Assembly (NCBI GenBank): GCA_034437455.1
Contig: DAOTUB010000269.1
Span: 1 to 25,671 of the forward strand
Direction: 5' to 3'
From: DAOTUB01 sp034437455
GTDB taxonomy: Bacteria > Chloroflexota > Anaerolineae > B4-G1
Length of the DNA: 25,671 nt
Shown: positions 5,148 through 14,130 of the stretch, piece by piece
Position numbering within the stretch: the stretch's first letter is position 1
How the letters are laid out: every line of letters begins with the position of its first letter
Position numbers and translations under genes: made by a program
Notes under the pieces: generated by a model
The model's input: the letters and a program-made list of their open reading frames with translations, nothing else
Told to the model about the DNA's origin: nothing
Database searches by the model: none

Positions 5148-8117
5148 ATGGAAGATGAAACGGATCATTCCAGGCCAGTTTTGGTTGGACGGCAACGGGA
5201 AGCAGTGCTGCTGTGGCGCCAGTTTGAAACGGCCCGCAGCGGGCGATGTGACATCGCGTGCGTAACCGGAGAGCCGGGCATCGGCAAGACCCGCCTCCTG
5301 AAGGAAATAGCCCGGCGTGCGCTGCGGGCGGGCGCTATCGTACTGGGGGGCGGCGCTTCCGCAGTTGAGGGAATGCCGCCTTATCTGCCCTTCCTGGAAG
5401 CGCTGGGACAGTACATCCAAACCACCGCATCCGACCGGTTGCGCGATCAGGTTGGCCCGACGGCGTCTATCCTGGTGACTATTCTGCCTGAACTGGCTGT
5501 GCGTTTGGGCGAGGTCCCAGATGGCTATCCATTACCGGCCGAGCAAGCGCGCTTGCGGCTGTTTGAGGCGGTCGGTGAGTTTCTGACGGCCATCGCTGCG
5601 TCCGGCGGGCTGTTGCTCACCCTCGACGATCTCCAATGGGCCGACGCCGCCAGCCTGGACTTGCTGTGTCATCTGGCCCGTCGATGCATAGCCGCGCGGA
5701 TGTTAATCCTGGGCGCCTACCGTGAGGGCGAGGTGGGACAGAACCCGGCGCTAGAATGGACACTAGCCGAGCTTGACCGTTTGCGGGTGCTCACTATTCT
5801 GACCCTGATCCCGCTCCGGACCGAGGAGATAACGACACTGGCCACCAATTACCTGGATGGGCCGGTTGCCCCGGTGGTTGGACAAGCCCTGCACGCCCAC
5901 AGTGAAGGCAATCCCTTCTTTGCCGAGGAATTGCTGCGCGGATGGCTGGAGACCGGCGCTTTGACCTGCCGTTCGGACGACCCGCAGGGCCATCCCGGCT
6001 GGAGCCTGGTCACGCCGTTGGAAAACACCCTGCCGCCAAGCATCGTGGGCGCGGTGCGCCAACGGTTGGCGCGACTGGCCCCGGCGGTCGTAGACATTCT
6101 CCGCATTGCGGCGATCATTGGCCGCACGTTTACGACCGCGCTGCTGGCCGAGGTAGAGGAGCGTGAAGCTGAAGCGCTTGAGGAAGGCCTGCTGGCCGCC
6201 GAACGCGCGCACTTGATCCGCGGCGACCGGGCCGGCAGGTTTACCTTTGGCCACGACAAAGTCCGCGAGTGCCTGTACGCCGAGGTGAGCAGCGCCCGGC
6301 GGCGGCGCCTACACGGGCAGATTGGCCTGGCGCTGGAGGCGCGCGCGACCCAGACGCGCACGCAGCGCCTGGTCGAGATAGCTTTTCACTTTGCCCGCAG
6401 CGACGACCGCGTCCGCGGCATAGACTACTCCCGGCGCGCCGCCGAGCAGGCCCTGCGCGCTTGTGCGCCCCAGGAAGCGCTCACCCACTACCAGGCGGCC
6501 CTAGACTTGCTTGAGCCGGACGATGAGCGGCGCGGCGACCTGTTGTTAGCACTGGGCGAAGCGGCACTCCCAGCCGCCGCCGCCGAGCGCGCCATATCGG
6601 CCTGCCAGGCCGCGCAGGCGTGGTTTCAAGATGTGGGCGACCTGACCGCCGCGGCCCGCGCCGCCTATGCTTTGGGACTGGCCTACCGGCGGATGGACGC
6701 GCCGCTGGCGGCGCAAGCGGCGCTGGAGCGGTCACTGGCCTTCCTGGCGCATGCCAGCGCCGCAGGGTCAGAGACCGTGTACGTCCTGACGGACCTGGCG
6801 GATCTGCTTGGCGTCGTCCTGGGCCAGCACGAGGAAGCGCTCGTCTATGGACGACGGGCGCTAGAGGTCGCGCAGCGCCTGGGAGATGGTGGCCTGGAGG
6901 CCGCTGCCGGCCGCGCACTCGGATTTTTGCTGGTGCGCGAAAATGACGTCCCGGCCGGTTTGCCCTTGCTGGAACGCGCGTTAGCGCTGGCCCAGGCCGC
7001 CGGCGATCTGGCTGAAGCCGCCAAGTGCTGCACATGTCTGGCCCAGGCGTATTGCTGGACGGGCAAGATAGAGCGCTCGCTGCAGATCAGTCTGCAGCGC
7101 GAGGCACTGGCCCAACGCGGTCAACTGCTCTACCATTTGTGCTATGTTTACACCTGGCTCGCCTTCCTGCACGCCGCCCGGGGCCACTGGGCCGAGGCGG
7201 AACGGCGCCTGGCTCAGGCGCAGCCGGCGGTGGAGCGCGTGCCCAGTGCCGAGCCGCTGGCATTCCTGCGCCAGGTCCAGGGCTACCTGGCTTACCAACG
7301 CGGCGACTATTTCTTGGCCGAACAAGCGTTTCGAGCCGCCGTAGAGACGTTTCGGGGACAAGACCCCGGTGAGTTGATGCTGTGTTTGGGACCGCTCGGC
7401 CTGGCATTAATCGCCACAAGCCAGCGCCAGGAAGCGCAGACGTGTATCGATGAGCAAGAGACGCTCATCGCCACGCTGTCGCCGGGTGATCTGCCCACCT
7501 TTTCGGCGTGGGGCTGCCTGGCGCTGATGGCCGTAGCATCGGGCGACGGTGAACGGGCGGCCCGCTATTACCCCAACCTGTTGGCTTGCCGGGGACAGCA
7601 CCACTGGTTCCTGGTAGACCGCATCCTGGGACAGGTCGCCCTCCTGCGCGGCGACTGGTCGGCGGCGGACGTACACCTGACCGATGCCGAGGCGGTTGCA
7701 CAGCGCGAGAGATTGGGACCAGAACTGGGCCGCATCCGGTTGGCGCAAGCCGACCTGGCACTGGCACAAGGCGGCCCCGGGAGCGCTGCGCGTGCCCGCA
7801 GTCTGCTTGGACAGGCGCTGGCACTCTATCAAAAGTTGGGCGTGGACGGCGAGGTGCGGCGTGTGCGCGCCCGGCTGCGCGACCTGCCGCGCCAACCTAG
7901 CGCTCCGGCGTCCACACCTTTACCGGCCGGGCTTACGCCACGCGAAGCTGAAGTGCTGCGCCTGGTGGCGACCGGTCAGAGCAATCACCAGATTGCGGGG
8001 CAATTGGCGCTCAGCGAAAGCACCGTCGCCAAACATCTCACCTCGATTTTCAACAAGGTCGGGGTAGATAATCGGACGGCGGCCGCGGCCTTTGCTATCC
8101 GCCACGGACTGGCGTGA
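5148..8117 (+). CDS. Large LuxR-family regulator with AAA/STAND ATPase and TPR region
   Basis: This 989-aa protein has a three-part layout. Residues ~10-330 form an AAA_16/STAND-type ATPase with Walker A GEPGIGKT (41-48) and Walker B LLLTLDDLQWADA (about 152-164). A long alpha-helical region (~400-905) has TPR-like helix pairs rich in Ala and Leu. The C-terminus (~925-989) is a LuxR/GerE helix-turn-helix: LTPREAEVLRLVATG, then NHQIAGQLALSESTVAKHL. This is the architecture of MalT/LAL regulators, which bind ATP and an inducer and activate transcription as oligomers. The inducer and target are unknown. It is transcribed away from the toxin-antitoxin operon and toward the secreted-protein run from 8397, which is a plausible but unproven target. 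A 36-nt longer reading from ATG 5112 would contain the promoter, so 5148 is preferred. Confidence 0.9.
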   Translation: MEDETDHSRPVLVGRQREAVLLWRQFETARSGRCDIACVTGEPGIGKTRLLKEIARRALRAGAIVLGGGASAVEGMPPYLPFLEALGQYIQTTASDRLRDQVGPTASILVTILPELAVRLGEVPDGYPLPAEQARLRLFEAVGEFLTAIAASGGLLLTLDDLQWADAASLDLLCHLARRCIAARMLILGAYREGEVGQNPALEWTLAELDRLRVLTILTLIPLRTEEITTLATNYLDGPVAPVVGQALHAHSEGNPFFAEELLRGWLETGALTCRSDDPQGHPGWSLVTPLENTLPPSIVGAVRQRLARLAPAVVDILRIAAIIGRTFTTALLAEVEEREAEALEEGLLAAERAHLIRGDRAGRFTFGHDKVRECLYAEVSSARRRRLHGQIGLALEARATQTRTQRLVEIAFHFARSDDRVRGIDYSRRAAEQALRACAPQEALTHYQAALDLLEPDDERRGDLLLALGEAALPAAAAERAISACQAAQAWFQDVGDLTAAARAAYALGLAYRRMDAPLAAQAALERSLAFLAHASAAGSETVYVLTDLADLLGVVLGQHEEALVYGRRALEVAQRLGDGGLEAAAGRALGFLLVRENDVPAGLPLLERALALAQAAGDLAEAAKCCTCLAQAYCWTGKIERSLQISLQREALAQRGQLLYHLCYVYTWLAFLHAARGHWAEAERRLAQAQPAVERVPSAEPLAFLRQVQGYLAYQRGDYFLAEQAFRAAVETFRGQDPGELMLCLGPLGLALIATSQRQEAQTCIDEQETLIATLSPGDLPTFSAWGCLALMAVASGDGERAARYYPNLLACRGQHHWFLVDRILGQVALLRGDWSAADVHLTDAEAVAQRERLGPELGRIRLAQADLALAQGGPGSAARARSLLGQALALYQKLGVDGEVRRVRARLRDLPRQPSAPASTPLPAGLTPREAEVLRLVATGQSNHQIAGQLALSESTVAKHLTSIFNKVGVDNRTAAAAFAIRHGLA

Positions 8118-8145
8118 TAGACAGACCTCCTACTGGCTCTCCAAT

Positions 8146-8163
8146 ATAGCAAATCTTTGCTAT
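8146..8163. other. 18-nt perfect palindrome after the LuxR gene
   Basis: ATAGCAAATCTTTGCTAT lies 29 nt past the LuxR stop codon. As RNA it could form a 7-bp stem with a 4-nt loop, but no T run follows directly. It may be a weak terminator or a protein-binding dyad. The rest of 8118-8396 contains only a candidate promoter. Confidence 0.4.
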
Positions 8164-8236
8164 TCACCGGTCCGTTTTTCCTCGCTGTCAACTTGCCAAC
8201 TTGGTAAACTCTGACGATGTGTCCGGTCCCCGGTTG

Positions 8237-8245
8237 TGGTATAGT
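8237..8245 (+). promoter_or_regulatory. Extended -10 promoter candidate upstream of the secreted-protein run
   Basis: TGGTATAGT resembles the extended -10 at 1668-1676 (TGGTATAAT) with one base changed. It would give a leader of about 145 nt before the gene at 8397. No -35 is evident. Confidence 0.4.
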
Positions 8246-8396
8246 GCAATCAAAGGGCACGGGGCTTTTCTTCAGGGCCGTGGCGTTCGGCGCCATATTG
8301 GCCGCGCTGGGCCTCCTGCAGCAGCTTGGCGTGGCGCCTGCCCTGGGATAATGGATCAAGCCGCCGGTTGTCGCATCCGGCTATGGGAGGCCGGCC

Positions 8397-8696
8397 ATGT
8401 TCATCGTCGTTTACACGTACCGGGCCAGGGCCGGTGAGCAAGACGCCATCGTGGCCTTGCACGAGGATTGGCAACGCACGCTGCGCTCACGAGCCAGGGG
8501 GTATCTGTCAGGGGAGTTGCTGCACAGCGTTCAGGACCCGCGTGCGTTTATCGCTACCGCCCGTTACGCGGACGAGACGTCCGCGCGGGCCGCTGCCGCC
8601 GACCCCGAACACATCGCCTGGCAGCGCCGCATAGCGAGTCTGATGGAGACCGAGCCGACACATGCCGGGCACGTGTGTGTCTGGCAGGTCAATTGA
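8397..8696 (+). CDS. ABM-fold (antibiotic biosynthesis monooxygenase-like) protein
   Basis: This 99-aa protein has the size and pattern of the dimeric alpha/beta-barrel ABM family. It begins with the strand MFIVVYTYRARAG and an EQDAIVALHEDWQRTL helix. A central strand follows (GELLHSVQDPRAFIATARYAD), then a helix (SARAAAADPEHIAWQRRIASLM) and a final strand ending in VCVWQVN. Such proteins act as cofactor-free monooxygenases, heme-degrading enzymes or stress-related dimers, and no residue here tells which. GGGAGG (8385-8390) sets the start. It stands 30 nt before the exported INYQGRL-type protein and may share its transcript, although it lacks a signal peptide. Confidence 0.78.
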   Translation: MFIVVYTYRARAGEQDAIVALHEDWQRTLRSRARGYLSGELLHSVQDPRAFIATARYADETSARAAAADPEHIAWQRRIASLMETEPTHAGHVCVWQVN

Positions 8697-8726
8697 GCAA
8701 GCAGGATGGACTTGAAGAGGAGAGAA

Positions 8727-10271
8727 ATGAACCAACACAGGACTATCGTGTGGACCGTCATCGGTACGTTGGCCTTGAGCCTGCTCGTACTGGCGTCGTT
8801 GGGCACGTTCGGGCAGGCGTGGACGGAACCGGCAAGATCTCTGGATACCATCAACAGGGTCACGCTGAGCGGTGTGGTGACCAGCAAGATCAACTACCAG
8901 GGCCGGCTGGCCGACGTCGATGGCAATCCAATGAGCGGGAGCTATAACCTGGTTTTCCAACTCTGGGATGCGGCCGACGGGGGGAACCAGATAGACAGCG
9001 ACATTGTCAAGAACGCCGTGCCGGTGAACAATGGCCTGTTTACCGTCGAGTTGGATGTGTCCCAGAGCGTCTTTAACGGTCAAGGGATTTGGCTGCGCAT
9101 TCAGGTCGAGGGTCAGTGGCTCACGCCACGCCAGGCGCTGCTACCGGTGCCCTATGCGCTCTCTCTGCGCCCTGGGGCGCTGATTAGCGGCGCCGGTCCT
9201 GTGCTCACCGCTCAGAGCGAGGATCAAGTGACGGGCGAGCTGGCAACCTATGTCAGCCTGGGCGGGTGGCCGCCCACTTTTATCCCCATTGGTGTGCGCG
9301 GTGAGGCTACCGGCAGTTCTGGCATCGGCGTTGACGGGGCGGCCTCGGGCGGCGCGACGGTGGCGGTGCGCGGCCTGGCGACCGATGAGGGCGCCGTGAC
9401 CAACTATGGCGGCTACTTTGAGGCTTACGGCGACACCGGTCGTGGGGTATCCGGCGCAGTCTCTGGCGGGCAGGGGCATGGTGTCCACGGCTATGCGGTC
9501 GGCGATTCCGGCTATGGTGTTTATGGTGAGGCGGCCGGGAGCAGTGGGTACGGTGTTTATGGCAGCAACACCAACAATGGGAATATGGGCTATCTGGGCG
9601 GCACCTACGGCGCCTACGGTGAGACGTCAGCCAGCTATGGCCGTGGGGTCGTCGGCCTGGCCCGGGGCGACCTGGGCGTCGGCGTCTTTGCCGAAGCGAC
9701 CGGGCACGACGCCTATGCGATTTATGCTCGAGCTGCCGACAGTGAGTGCGGGGTGGGCCTCTATGCTGAGGGACCTGTGGACGGCCGCTCCGCCATATTC
9801 AAAGGCAACGTGCAAATTCTGAGCCCGGTGGACGGAAGCATCGTCATCGAGATGGGAGAGGGCCTCGATTACGCCGAGGGATTTCACGTCTCGGACAGTA
9901 CCAGTATCGAGCCGGGGAGCGTGCTGGTCATTGACCCGGCCAATCCAGGCCAACTCATGTTGAGCCGCCAGCCGTATGACTCTCGGGTGGCCGGGATTGC
10001 GGCAGGTGCCAACGGCCTCGCCTCTGCCGTGCGGCTGGGCGTAGGGCAGTTTGACATTGACGTGGCCCTGGCCGGGCGGGTTTATTGCAACGTGGATGGG
10101 ACGTATGGCGAGGTGCTGCCCGGTGATCTGCTCACCACTTCTCCGACCCCTGGCTATGCGATGGTGGTGCGAGACCACGGGAGAGCCCAGGGCGCCATCC
10201 TGGGCAAGGCGATGGGACGGCTGCCCCAGGGCGAACGGGGGCAGATTCTGGTCCTCGTCACCTTGCAATAG
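8727..10271 (+). CDS. Exported INYQGRL-type surface protein with tail-fibre-like C-terminus
   Basis: This is a 514-aa protein. A signal peptide or anchor lies at residues ~7-30. Residues 55-144 form the module common in secreted proteins of this kind, starting INYQGRLADVDGNPMSG and closing with QALLPVPYAL. Residues ~190-350 hold Gly/Tyr-rich short repeats such as GYGVYGEAAG and GYGVYGS, spaced about 15-20 residues, suggesting a fibrous or beta-structured shaft. The C-terminal ~150 residues (GLDYAEGFHVSD, VAGIAAGANG, GDLLTTSPTPGYAM) resemble the C-terminal domains of phage tail-fibre or spike-type proteins. The start at ATG 8727 follows GAGGAG (8717-8722); an upstream in-frame ATG at 8706 has no ribosome site. 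It is 12 nt from the C10 peptidase gene, so they are very likely co-transcribed. Role inferred: surface fibre or adhesin. Confidence 0.8.
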   Translation: MNQHRTIVWTVIGTLALSLLVLASLGTFGQAWTEPARSLDTINRVTLSGVVTSKINYQGRLADVDGNPMSGSYNLVFQLWDAADGGNQIDSDIVKNAVPVNNGLFTVELDVSQSVFNGQGIWLRIQVEGQWLTPRQALLPVPYALSLRPGALISGAGPVLTAQSEDQVTGELATYVSLGGWPPTFIPIGVRGEATGSSGIGVDGAASGGATVAVRGLATDEGAVTNYGGYFEAYGDTGRGVSGAVSGGQGHGVHGYAVGDSGYGVYGEAAGSSGYGVYGSNTNNGNMGYLGGTYGAYGETSASYGRGVVGLARGDLGVGVFAEATGHDAYAIYARAADSECGVGLYAEGPVDGRSAIFKGNVQILSPVDGSIVIEMGEGLDYAEGFHVSDSTSIEPGSVLVIDPANPGQLMLSRQPYDSRVAGIAAGANGLASAVRLGVGQFDIDVALAGRVYCNVDGTYGEVLPGDLLTTSPTPGYAMVVRDHGRAQGAILGKAMGRLPQGERGQILVLVTLQ

Positions 10272-10282
10272 GGAGGGGAACG

Positions 10283-12061
10283 ATGATGAAAAAGTTGTTC
10301 ATCCTGGTTTTTATGGCGTGCCTGACGTCCGTCCAAGGGTTATCCGAGGTCCAGGCTCAGGCCACCCGCTCCGAGAGCGTGACGCCAGATGAGGCGCTGG
10401 CCGTGTGCCAGAACTGGGTAACGCTCATCACCGCGAAACACGGGGCGTGGGGCGGCAGCGGGACCGCTCAAGCTGTGCGTGTACAAGAGTTTACCCAGGA
10501 CAACCGACTGCTGGCATACTTTTGCGCCGTTGAGCCGAGAGGATACGTCCTCGTTTCGCTCCGCAAAGAGTTGCCGCCGGTGATGGTCAGTTCTGAGGTT
10601 GACGATCTGGACCCCGACGCCAACGCACCTATGGTAGACCTGCTCCATGTACGCATGGCGGCCACCCTGGACGCCATTGAGCAGCGAGTCGGCCACATCG
10701 AATCGGCGCCGACTGGGGCGTTGCTGGATTTTCTCGAGAGTGACTATCGCGGCGCGTGGACGGCGCTGAGCACGCCCGCCGTAACCTTCAAGCAGCAACC
10801 GGTCGCCAAGCCGCGCACCGCGCTCTCCCGGCAGGCGACAGCCAATTATTCAGAAGGCCAGGTCCTGCTCTCCACCAATTGGCATCAAGTTGACCCTTAC
10901 AACCAAGAGTGCCTGATCGTCTCCCCGTGTACCAATCGTTGCCCGGCCGGATGTGTGGCCATCGCGCACGCTCAGATTATGCGGCATTGGGCCTGGCCGC
11001 CTTATGGCGTCGGCAGTCCCTACGATGATGTCTATGATTGGCCCCGCATCCTGGACAATCTCACCGCGGCCTCGTACTCGACCGAGATTGACGCCGCCGC
11101 CGAGCTAATCCACGAAGTGGGCGCAGCCGTCTATATGCATTACTGCGAGTATGGGGACAATTGCAACAGCAGTTCGGCGATGCCACACGAGGACGAACTA
11201 TACAAGACGCACTATCGCTACTCAGACGCCGGTCAGTATGATCAGCGCCGAAATTATGCGACCGCCGCGGATTGGTTCAACCACCTGAAGGCTCAGTTCC
11301 AACTTAACCAACCGGTATATTATACCATTCCCGGCCATGCGGTGGTGGCTGACGGATGGCGTGAGGTGTACATCGGCGGCGTGCTGACGATGCAGTATCA
11401 CATCAACTATGGCCACGCCAATAACAACACCGCGTGGTGGACCGTGGACAATATTCCCGGTGGCGCGCCGAATGACGAAGACATCTATGAGAACATCTTG
11501 CCAGTCCAGACGATGGGAGACGCGGTCAATGGCACTTATTCCTTGCTGGACTTTCCCTATCGCTACTTTAACCGGGATGCCGTTTCTACGTACGGAGCCG
11601 ACTTGGCCAGCGGCCAGTACCTCCAGTTTCTCGCGGGCGTCAAATTAACTTGTGCCGGCGGATCCATTCGATTTAACGGTGACGACAGACAGAACACGCA
11701 CCTTTACTCCAACGGGGATCCAACGTCGGGTATCAGGATTGACAACGGCTTGGTCCAGTTGAATCGCAACGGCGGCATCACGTTCCGGCCGGTGGGCGCA
11801 CCGAGGTACGTCCGCGCCGAGATCAACACCGGCGCCGTTCAGATCACCTGGGAGCAGGGGACCGGCCGCGCAGATGGGTTTGAAATTCAGCGCCGGACGG
11901 CCACCGGCACGTATGCGTCCATCGCCACCGTAGGCCCCAACGTCACCACGTTCACCGATAGTACGGTGGTTCAGCAAACGGGGTACCATTATCGTCTGCG
12001 AGCGACGCGCGGAGAGGGGTTCTCCGGTTATTCGAACGAGGCCGACATCTTTGTCCCATAA
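10283..12061 (+). CDS. Secreted C10-family (streptopain-like) cysteine peptidase with FnIII domain
   Basis: This is a 592-aa exported protease precursor. The signal peptide covers residues ~1-26. Residues ~33-150 resemble the propeptide/inhibitor domain of streptopain-like enzymes (ending GYVLVSLRKELPPVM and beyond). The catalytic domain (~190-410) carries the nucleophile in CPAGCVAIAHAQIMRHW (Cys224) and the catalytic His in GHAVVADGW (His352). Where family members usually have an NWGW-like segment after the His, this one reads INYGHANNNTAWWTV (about 374-388), which is unusual. A fibronectin type III-like domain ends the protein (~513-592, with a YHYRLRATRGEGFSGYSNEA pattern). GGGAGGGG precedes ATG 10283. 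It sits inside the secreted-protein run, where it could mature neighbouring exported proteins or digest external protein. Family assignment is firm; substrate unknown. Confidence 0.9.
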   Translation: MMKKLFILVFMACLTSVQGLSEVQAQATRSESVTPDEALAVCQNWVTLITAKHGAWGGSGTAQAVRVQEFTQDNRLLAYFCAVEPRGYVLVSLRKELPPVMVSSEVDDLDPDANAPMVDLLHVRMAATLDAIEQRVGHIESAPTGALLDFLESDYRGAWTALSTPAVTFKQQPVAKPRTALSRQATANYSEGQVLLSTNWHQVDPYNQECLIVSPCTNRCPAGCVAIAHAQIMRHWAWPPYGVGSPYDDVYDWPRILDNLTAASYSTEIDAAAELIHEVGAAVYMHYCEYGDNCNSSSAMPHEDELYKTHYRYSDAGQYDQRRNYATAADWFNHLKAQFQLNQPVYYTIPGHAVVADGWREVYIGGVLTMQYHINYGHANNNTAWWTVDNIPGGAPNDEDIYENILPVQTMGDAVNGTYSLLDFPYRYFNRDAVSTYGADLASGQYLQFLAGVKLTCAGGSIRFNGDDRQNTHLYSNGDPTSGIRIDNGLVQLNRNGGITFRPVGAPRYVRAEINTGAVQITWEQGTGRADGFEIQRRTATGTYASIATVGPNVTTFTDSTVVQQTGYHYRLRATRGEGFSGYSNEADIFVP

Positions 12062-12097
12062 AGGTGCAAGATGATGCAGGATTGTAGGAGGTGGTGT

Positions 12098-12421
12098 ATG
12101 GGTAGCAAAGTCCGGGTGATCATCACATGGCTCGCAGTTGTTTCACTTTTCACCGTGACCTGGGTTGCCCTGGTGCACGCCCAGTCGGGCGCCGACTATG
12201 ATTTGACCTGGTCCAGCGTCAACAGCGGCGGGGGCATCAGCGCCGGATGGGACTATTGTGTAGGCGGTAGCGTCGGCCAGGCTGAGGCCGGCGCGCTGAG
12301 CGGCGCGGGCTATGATCTCGTCGGTGGTTTTTGGAGCGGCACGGGGCCGGTCAGCGCGCCGTCACAGTACACCGTCTATTTGCCTTGCCTGCTGCGCGGC
12401 TTGGCAGCGGCATCCCAGTGA
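12098..12421 (+). CDS. Small secreted beta-rich protein with YLP C-terminal tail
   Basis: This is a 107-aa protein. A signal peptide covers about 1-30, with the likely cut after VHAQS. The mature part is a single short repeat-like domain: DYDLTWSSVNSGGG, then GGSVGQAEAGALSGAGYDLVGGFW. This Gly-rich pattern recurs in secreted proteins of similar bacteria. The C-terminus is YTVYLPCLLRG plus six residues. It shares the YLPxxxR tail with the proteins ending at 13892, 16779 and 19644. AGGAGG (12086-12091) sets the start at ATG 12098; an earlier in-frame ATG at 12071 lacks a ribosome site and would disrupt the signal peptide. It lies 36 nt after the peptidase gene and 19 nt before the beta-helix gene. 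Function unknown. Confidence 0.7.
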   Translation: MGSKVRVIITWLAVVSLFTVTWVALVHAQSGADYDLTWSSVNSGGGISAGWDYCVGGSVGQAEAGALSGAGYDLVGGFWSGTGPVSAPSQYTVYLPCLLRGLAAASQ

Positions 12422-12440
12422 CAGACCGTGGAGGATTTTG

Positions 12441-13892
12441 ATGGCCAGGCTCTTGATCTTGTGCAGTCTGATACTGGTCCTGCTGGGAACATTCGGTCGT
12501 ACACTCGACGACGCCCCCGCTGCGCCGACAAACGCTTTGCTAAACGGAATAGTCTACTATGTCGCCCCAACCGGCGACGACGACGACAACCCGGGAACCA
12601 TCACGCACCCCTGGCGCACGATCCAGAAAGCAGCGGACACGCTGACGGCCGGCGACACCGTCTACATCCGGGCGGGGACATACCCAGAGCAGGTCATCCC
12701 CCAGAATTCGGGCAGCGCCGGGCAACCCATCACCTACGCGGCCTACCCCGGCGAGACGGCGACGATTGACGGAACCAGCGTCACTCTGCCGGACGACCTG
12801 GTTGGGCTTTTCCATATCTCAAACAGGAGCCACATTCAGGTTTCCGGGCTGCGCATCGTCAACGCCGGGCCGCACGCCAACAATGCCGGCATCCTGGTCA
12901 ACGATTCCAGCCATATCACTGTGGCGCAGAACAGCACCTATAACACGGTCTCGTCCGGCATCGGCGTGTGGGGCGGCAATCACATTACGATTGACGGCAA
13001 CATCGTGGAGCACGCCTGTACAGACATTTGGCAGGAATGTCTGACCGTGGCCAGCACGGACGTGTTTGAGATCAAAAACAACGAGGTCTTTGATTGCCAG
13101 GAGGAGGGAATAGATGTCAAAGACGACGCGTCAAACGGGCAGGTGTACAGAAATCACGTGCACGACGTTGGGGCCATCGGCATTTACATAGATGCCTGGG
13201 ATCGTCATACCCACGACATCGCGGTATTCCAGAACCGGATCCATCACGTGTACGAGTACAATGGCATCGCATTGGCGTCTGAAATGGGGGGCCTGTTGGA
13301 AAACATTGCCATCTATAACAACATCGTGTATCAAAATCACTACGTGGGCCTCGACATCAGCGTGAACGACTCTGGCAGCCCGGATGGCACGCATCCGATG
13401 CGCAACTTGAGCATCATCAATAACACGTTTTACGACAACGGGCGGGATGCGTGGGGCGGCGGCATCCTCTTTGACAATCCAGACGCTGAAAACGTGGTGA
13501 TCCGCAACAATGTATGTAGCCAGAATTTTTATTTTCAGATGCTTGTCAATCCCCTCGTGTCAACCCAAACGTTGACAGTGGACCACAACCTGATTGACGG
13601 TTACCAGGGAACCGAGGGAGAAATTTACGGCGACGCCCCTGTGGTAGGGGATCCTCGATTTGCTAGTCCGTCCGGGGGTGATTTTCACTTGCGGATGGAT
13701 TCGCCGGCCATTGACGCCGGTTCAGCGGTAGATGCACCTGTCCAAGATTTCGACGGTCGCGCCCGGCCGCTGGACGGCGACGGCGATGGCGTAGCCGCCT
13801 ATGACATCGGGGCCTACGAAACGCCATTCTACGCCGTGCGCATCTATTTGCCAGTCATCCTTAAAGATCAGATCTCTCCCCACTCACCGTAG
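12441..13892 (+). CDS. Secreted right-handed parallel beta-helix protein with YLP tail
   Basis: This is a 483-aa protein with a signal peptide (~1-28). Residues 38-85 are a DUF1565-like entry to the helix: YYVAPTGDDDDNPG, then WRTIQKAADTLTAGDTVYIRAGTY. Residues ~90-420 are parallel beta-helix turns with recurring N-x-I/V patterns such as NNIVYQNHYVGLDIS and NVVIRNNVCSQN. This is the fold of pectate lyases and other carbohydrate-active or surface proteins. I see no clear catalytic set, so the substrate is unknown. The C-terminus is VRIYLPVILK (YLP from residue 469) followed by eight residues. GGAGG at 12430-12434 supports ATG 12441 over a longer open frame from 12312, which overlaps the previous gene. 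Confidence 0.83.
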   Translation: MARLLILCSLILVLLGTFGRTLDDAPAAPTNALLNGIVYYVAPTGDDDDNPGTITHPWRTIQKAADTLTAGDTVYIRAGTYPEQVIPQNSGSAGQPITYAAYPGETATIDGTSVTLPDDLVGLFHISNRSHIQVSGLRIVNAGPHANNAGILVNDSSHITVAQNSTYNTVSSGIGVWGGNHITIDGNIVEHACTDIWQECLTVASTDVFEIKNNEVFDCQEEGIDVKDDASNGQVYRNHVHDVGAIGIYIDAWDRHTHDIAVFQNRIHHVYEYNGIALASEMGGLLENIAIYNNIVYQNHYVGLDISVNDSGSPDGTHPMRNLSIINNTFYDNGRDAWGGGILFDNPDAENVVIRNNVCSQNFYFQMLVNPLVSTQTLTVDHNLIDGYQGTEGEIYGDAPVVGDPRFASPSGGDFHLRMDSPAIDAGSAVDAPVQDFDGRARPLDGDGDGVAAYDIGAYETPFYAVRIYLPVILKDQISPHSP

Positions 13893-13970
13893 CGCTACCT
13901 CTATCTAACTAACCAAGCTAGAACATTGTCAAGCGCCATATCACCATTAGCCAGCGCAAGAAAAACACAG

Positions 13971-13976
13971 TATAAT
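13971..13976 (+). promoter_or_regulatory. -10 candidate for the LVIVD-repeat gene
   Basis: A perfect TATAAT in the sequence CAGTATAATC lies 155 nt upstream of ATG 14131. No convincing -35 stands 16-18 nt before it. The interval 13893-14130 contains this site and the leader hairpin, and I see no gene in it. Confidence 0.45.
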
Positions 13977-14010
13977 CAAGCCCAACACGTTTTAGGGAGG
14001 GTGCTGGTGT

Positions 14011-14071
14011 GCCGGCAAGACGACGCTGTCACACTGATCCATAGTCTTCAGCTTGGTCGTCTCACGCCGGC
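14011..14071 (+). other. Long-range hairpin in the leader of the LVIVD-repeat gene
   Basis: GCCGGC (14011-14016) and GACGAC (14019-14024) pair with GTCGTC (14056-14061) and GCCGGC (14066-14071), enclosing about 31 nt. The arms carry unequal bulges (2 and 4 nt). It would form in the 5' leader if transcription begins near 13983. It is not a riboswitch class that I recognise. Confidence 0.3.
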
Positions 14072-14130
14072 CCAGACAGGATATCCCCCTCCCATCCCCG
14101 GTCCACCCACCTGAAAAAAAGGAGGAGACA

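Noticed and set aside
6481..7035. 184-aa minus-strand frame inside the LuxR/AAA gene
   Set aside because: Typical GC-rich antisense shadow with Arg/Pro/Gly composition. The plus strand carries the recognised domains.
8146..8163. Firm terminator call for the palindrome after the LuxR gene
   Set aside because: AT-rich stem with very short loop and no T run directly after it. Kept only as a palindrome of unknown role.
8727..10271. Phage tail gene as evidence of a prophage
   Set aside because: The C-terminus is tail-fibre-like, but the protein has a signal peptide and secreted neighbours, and no other phage gene is present.
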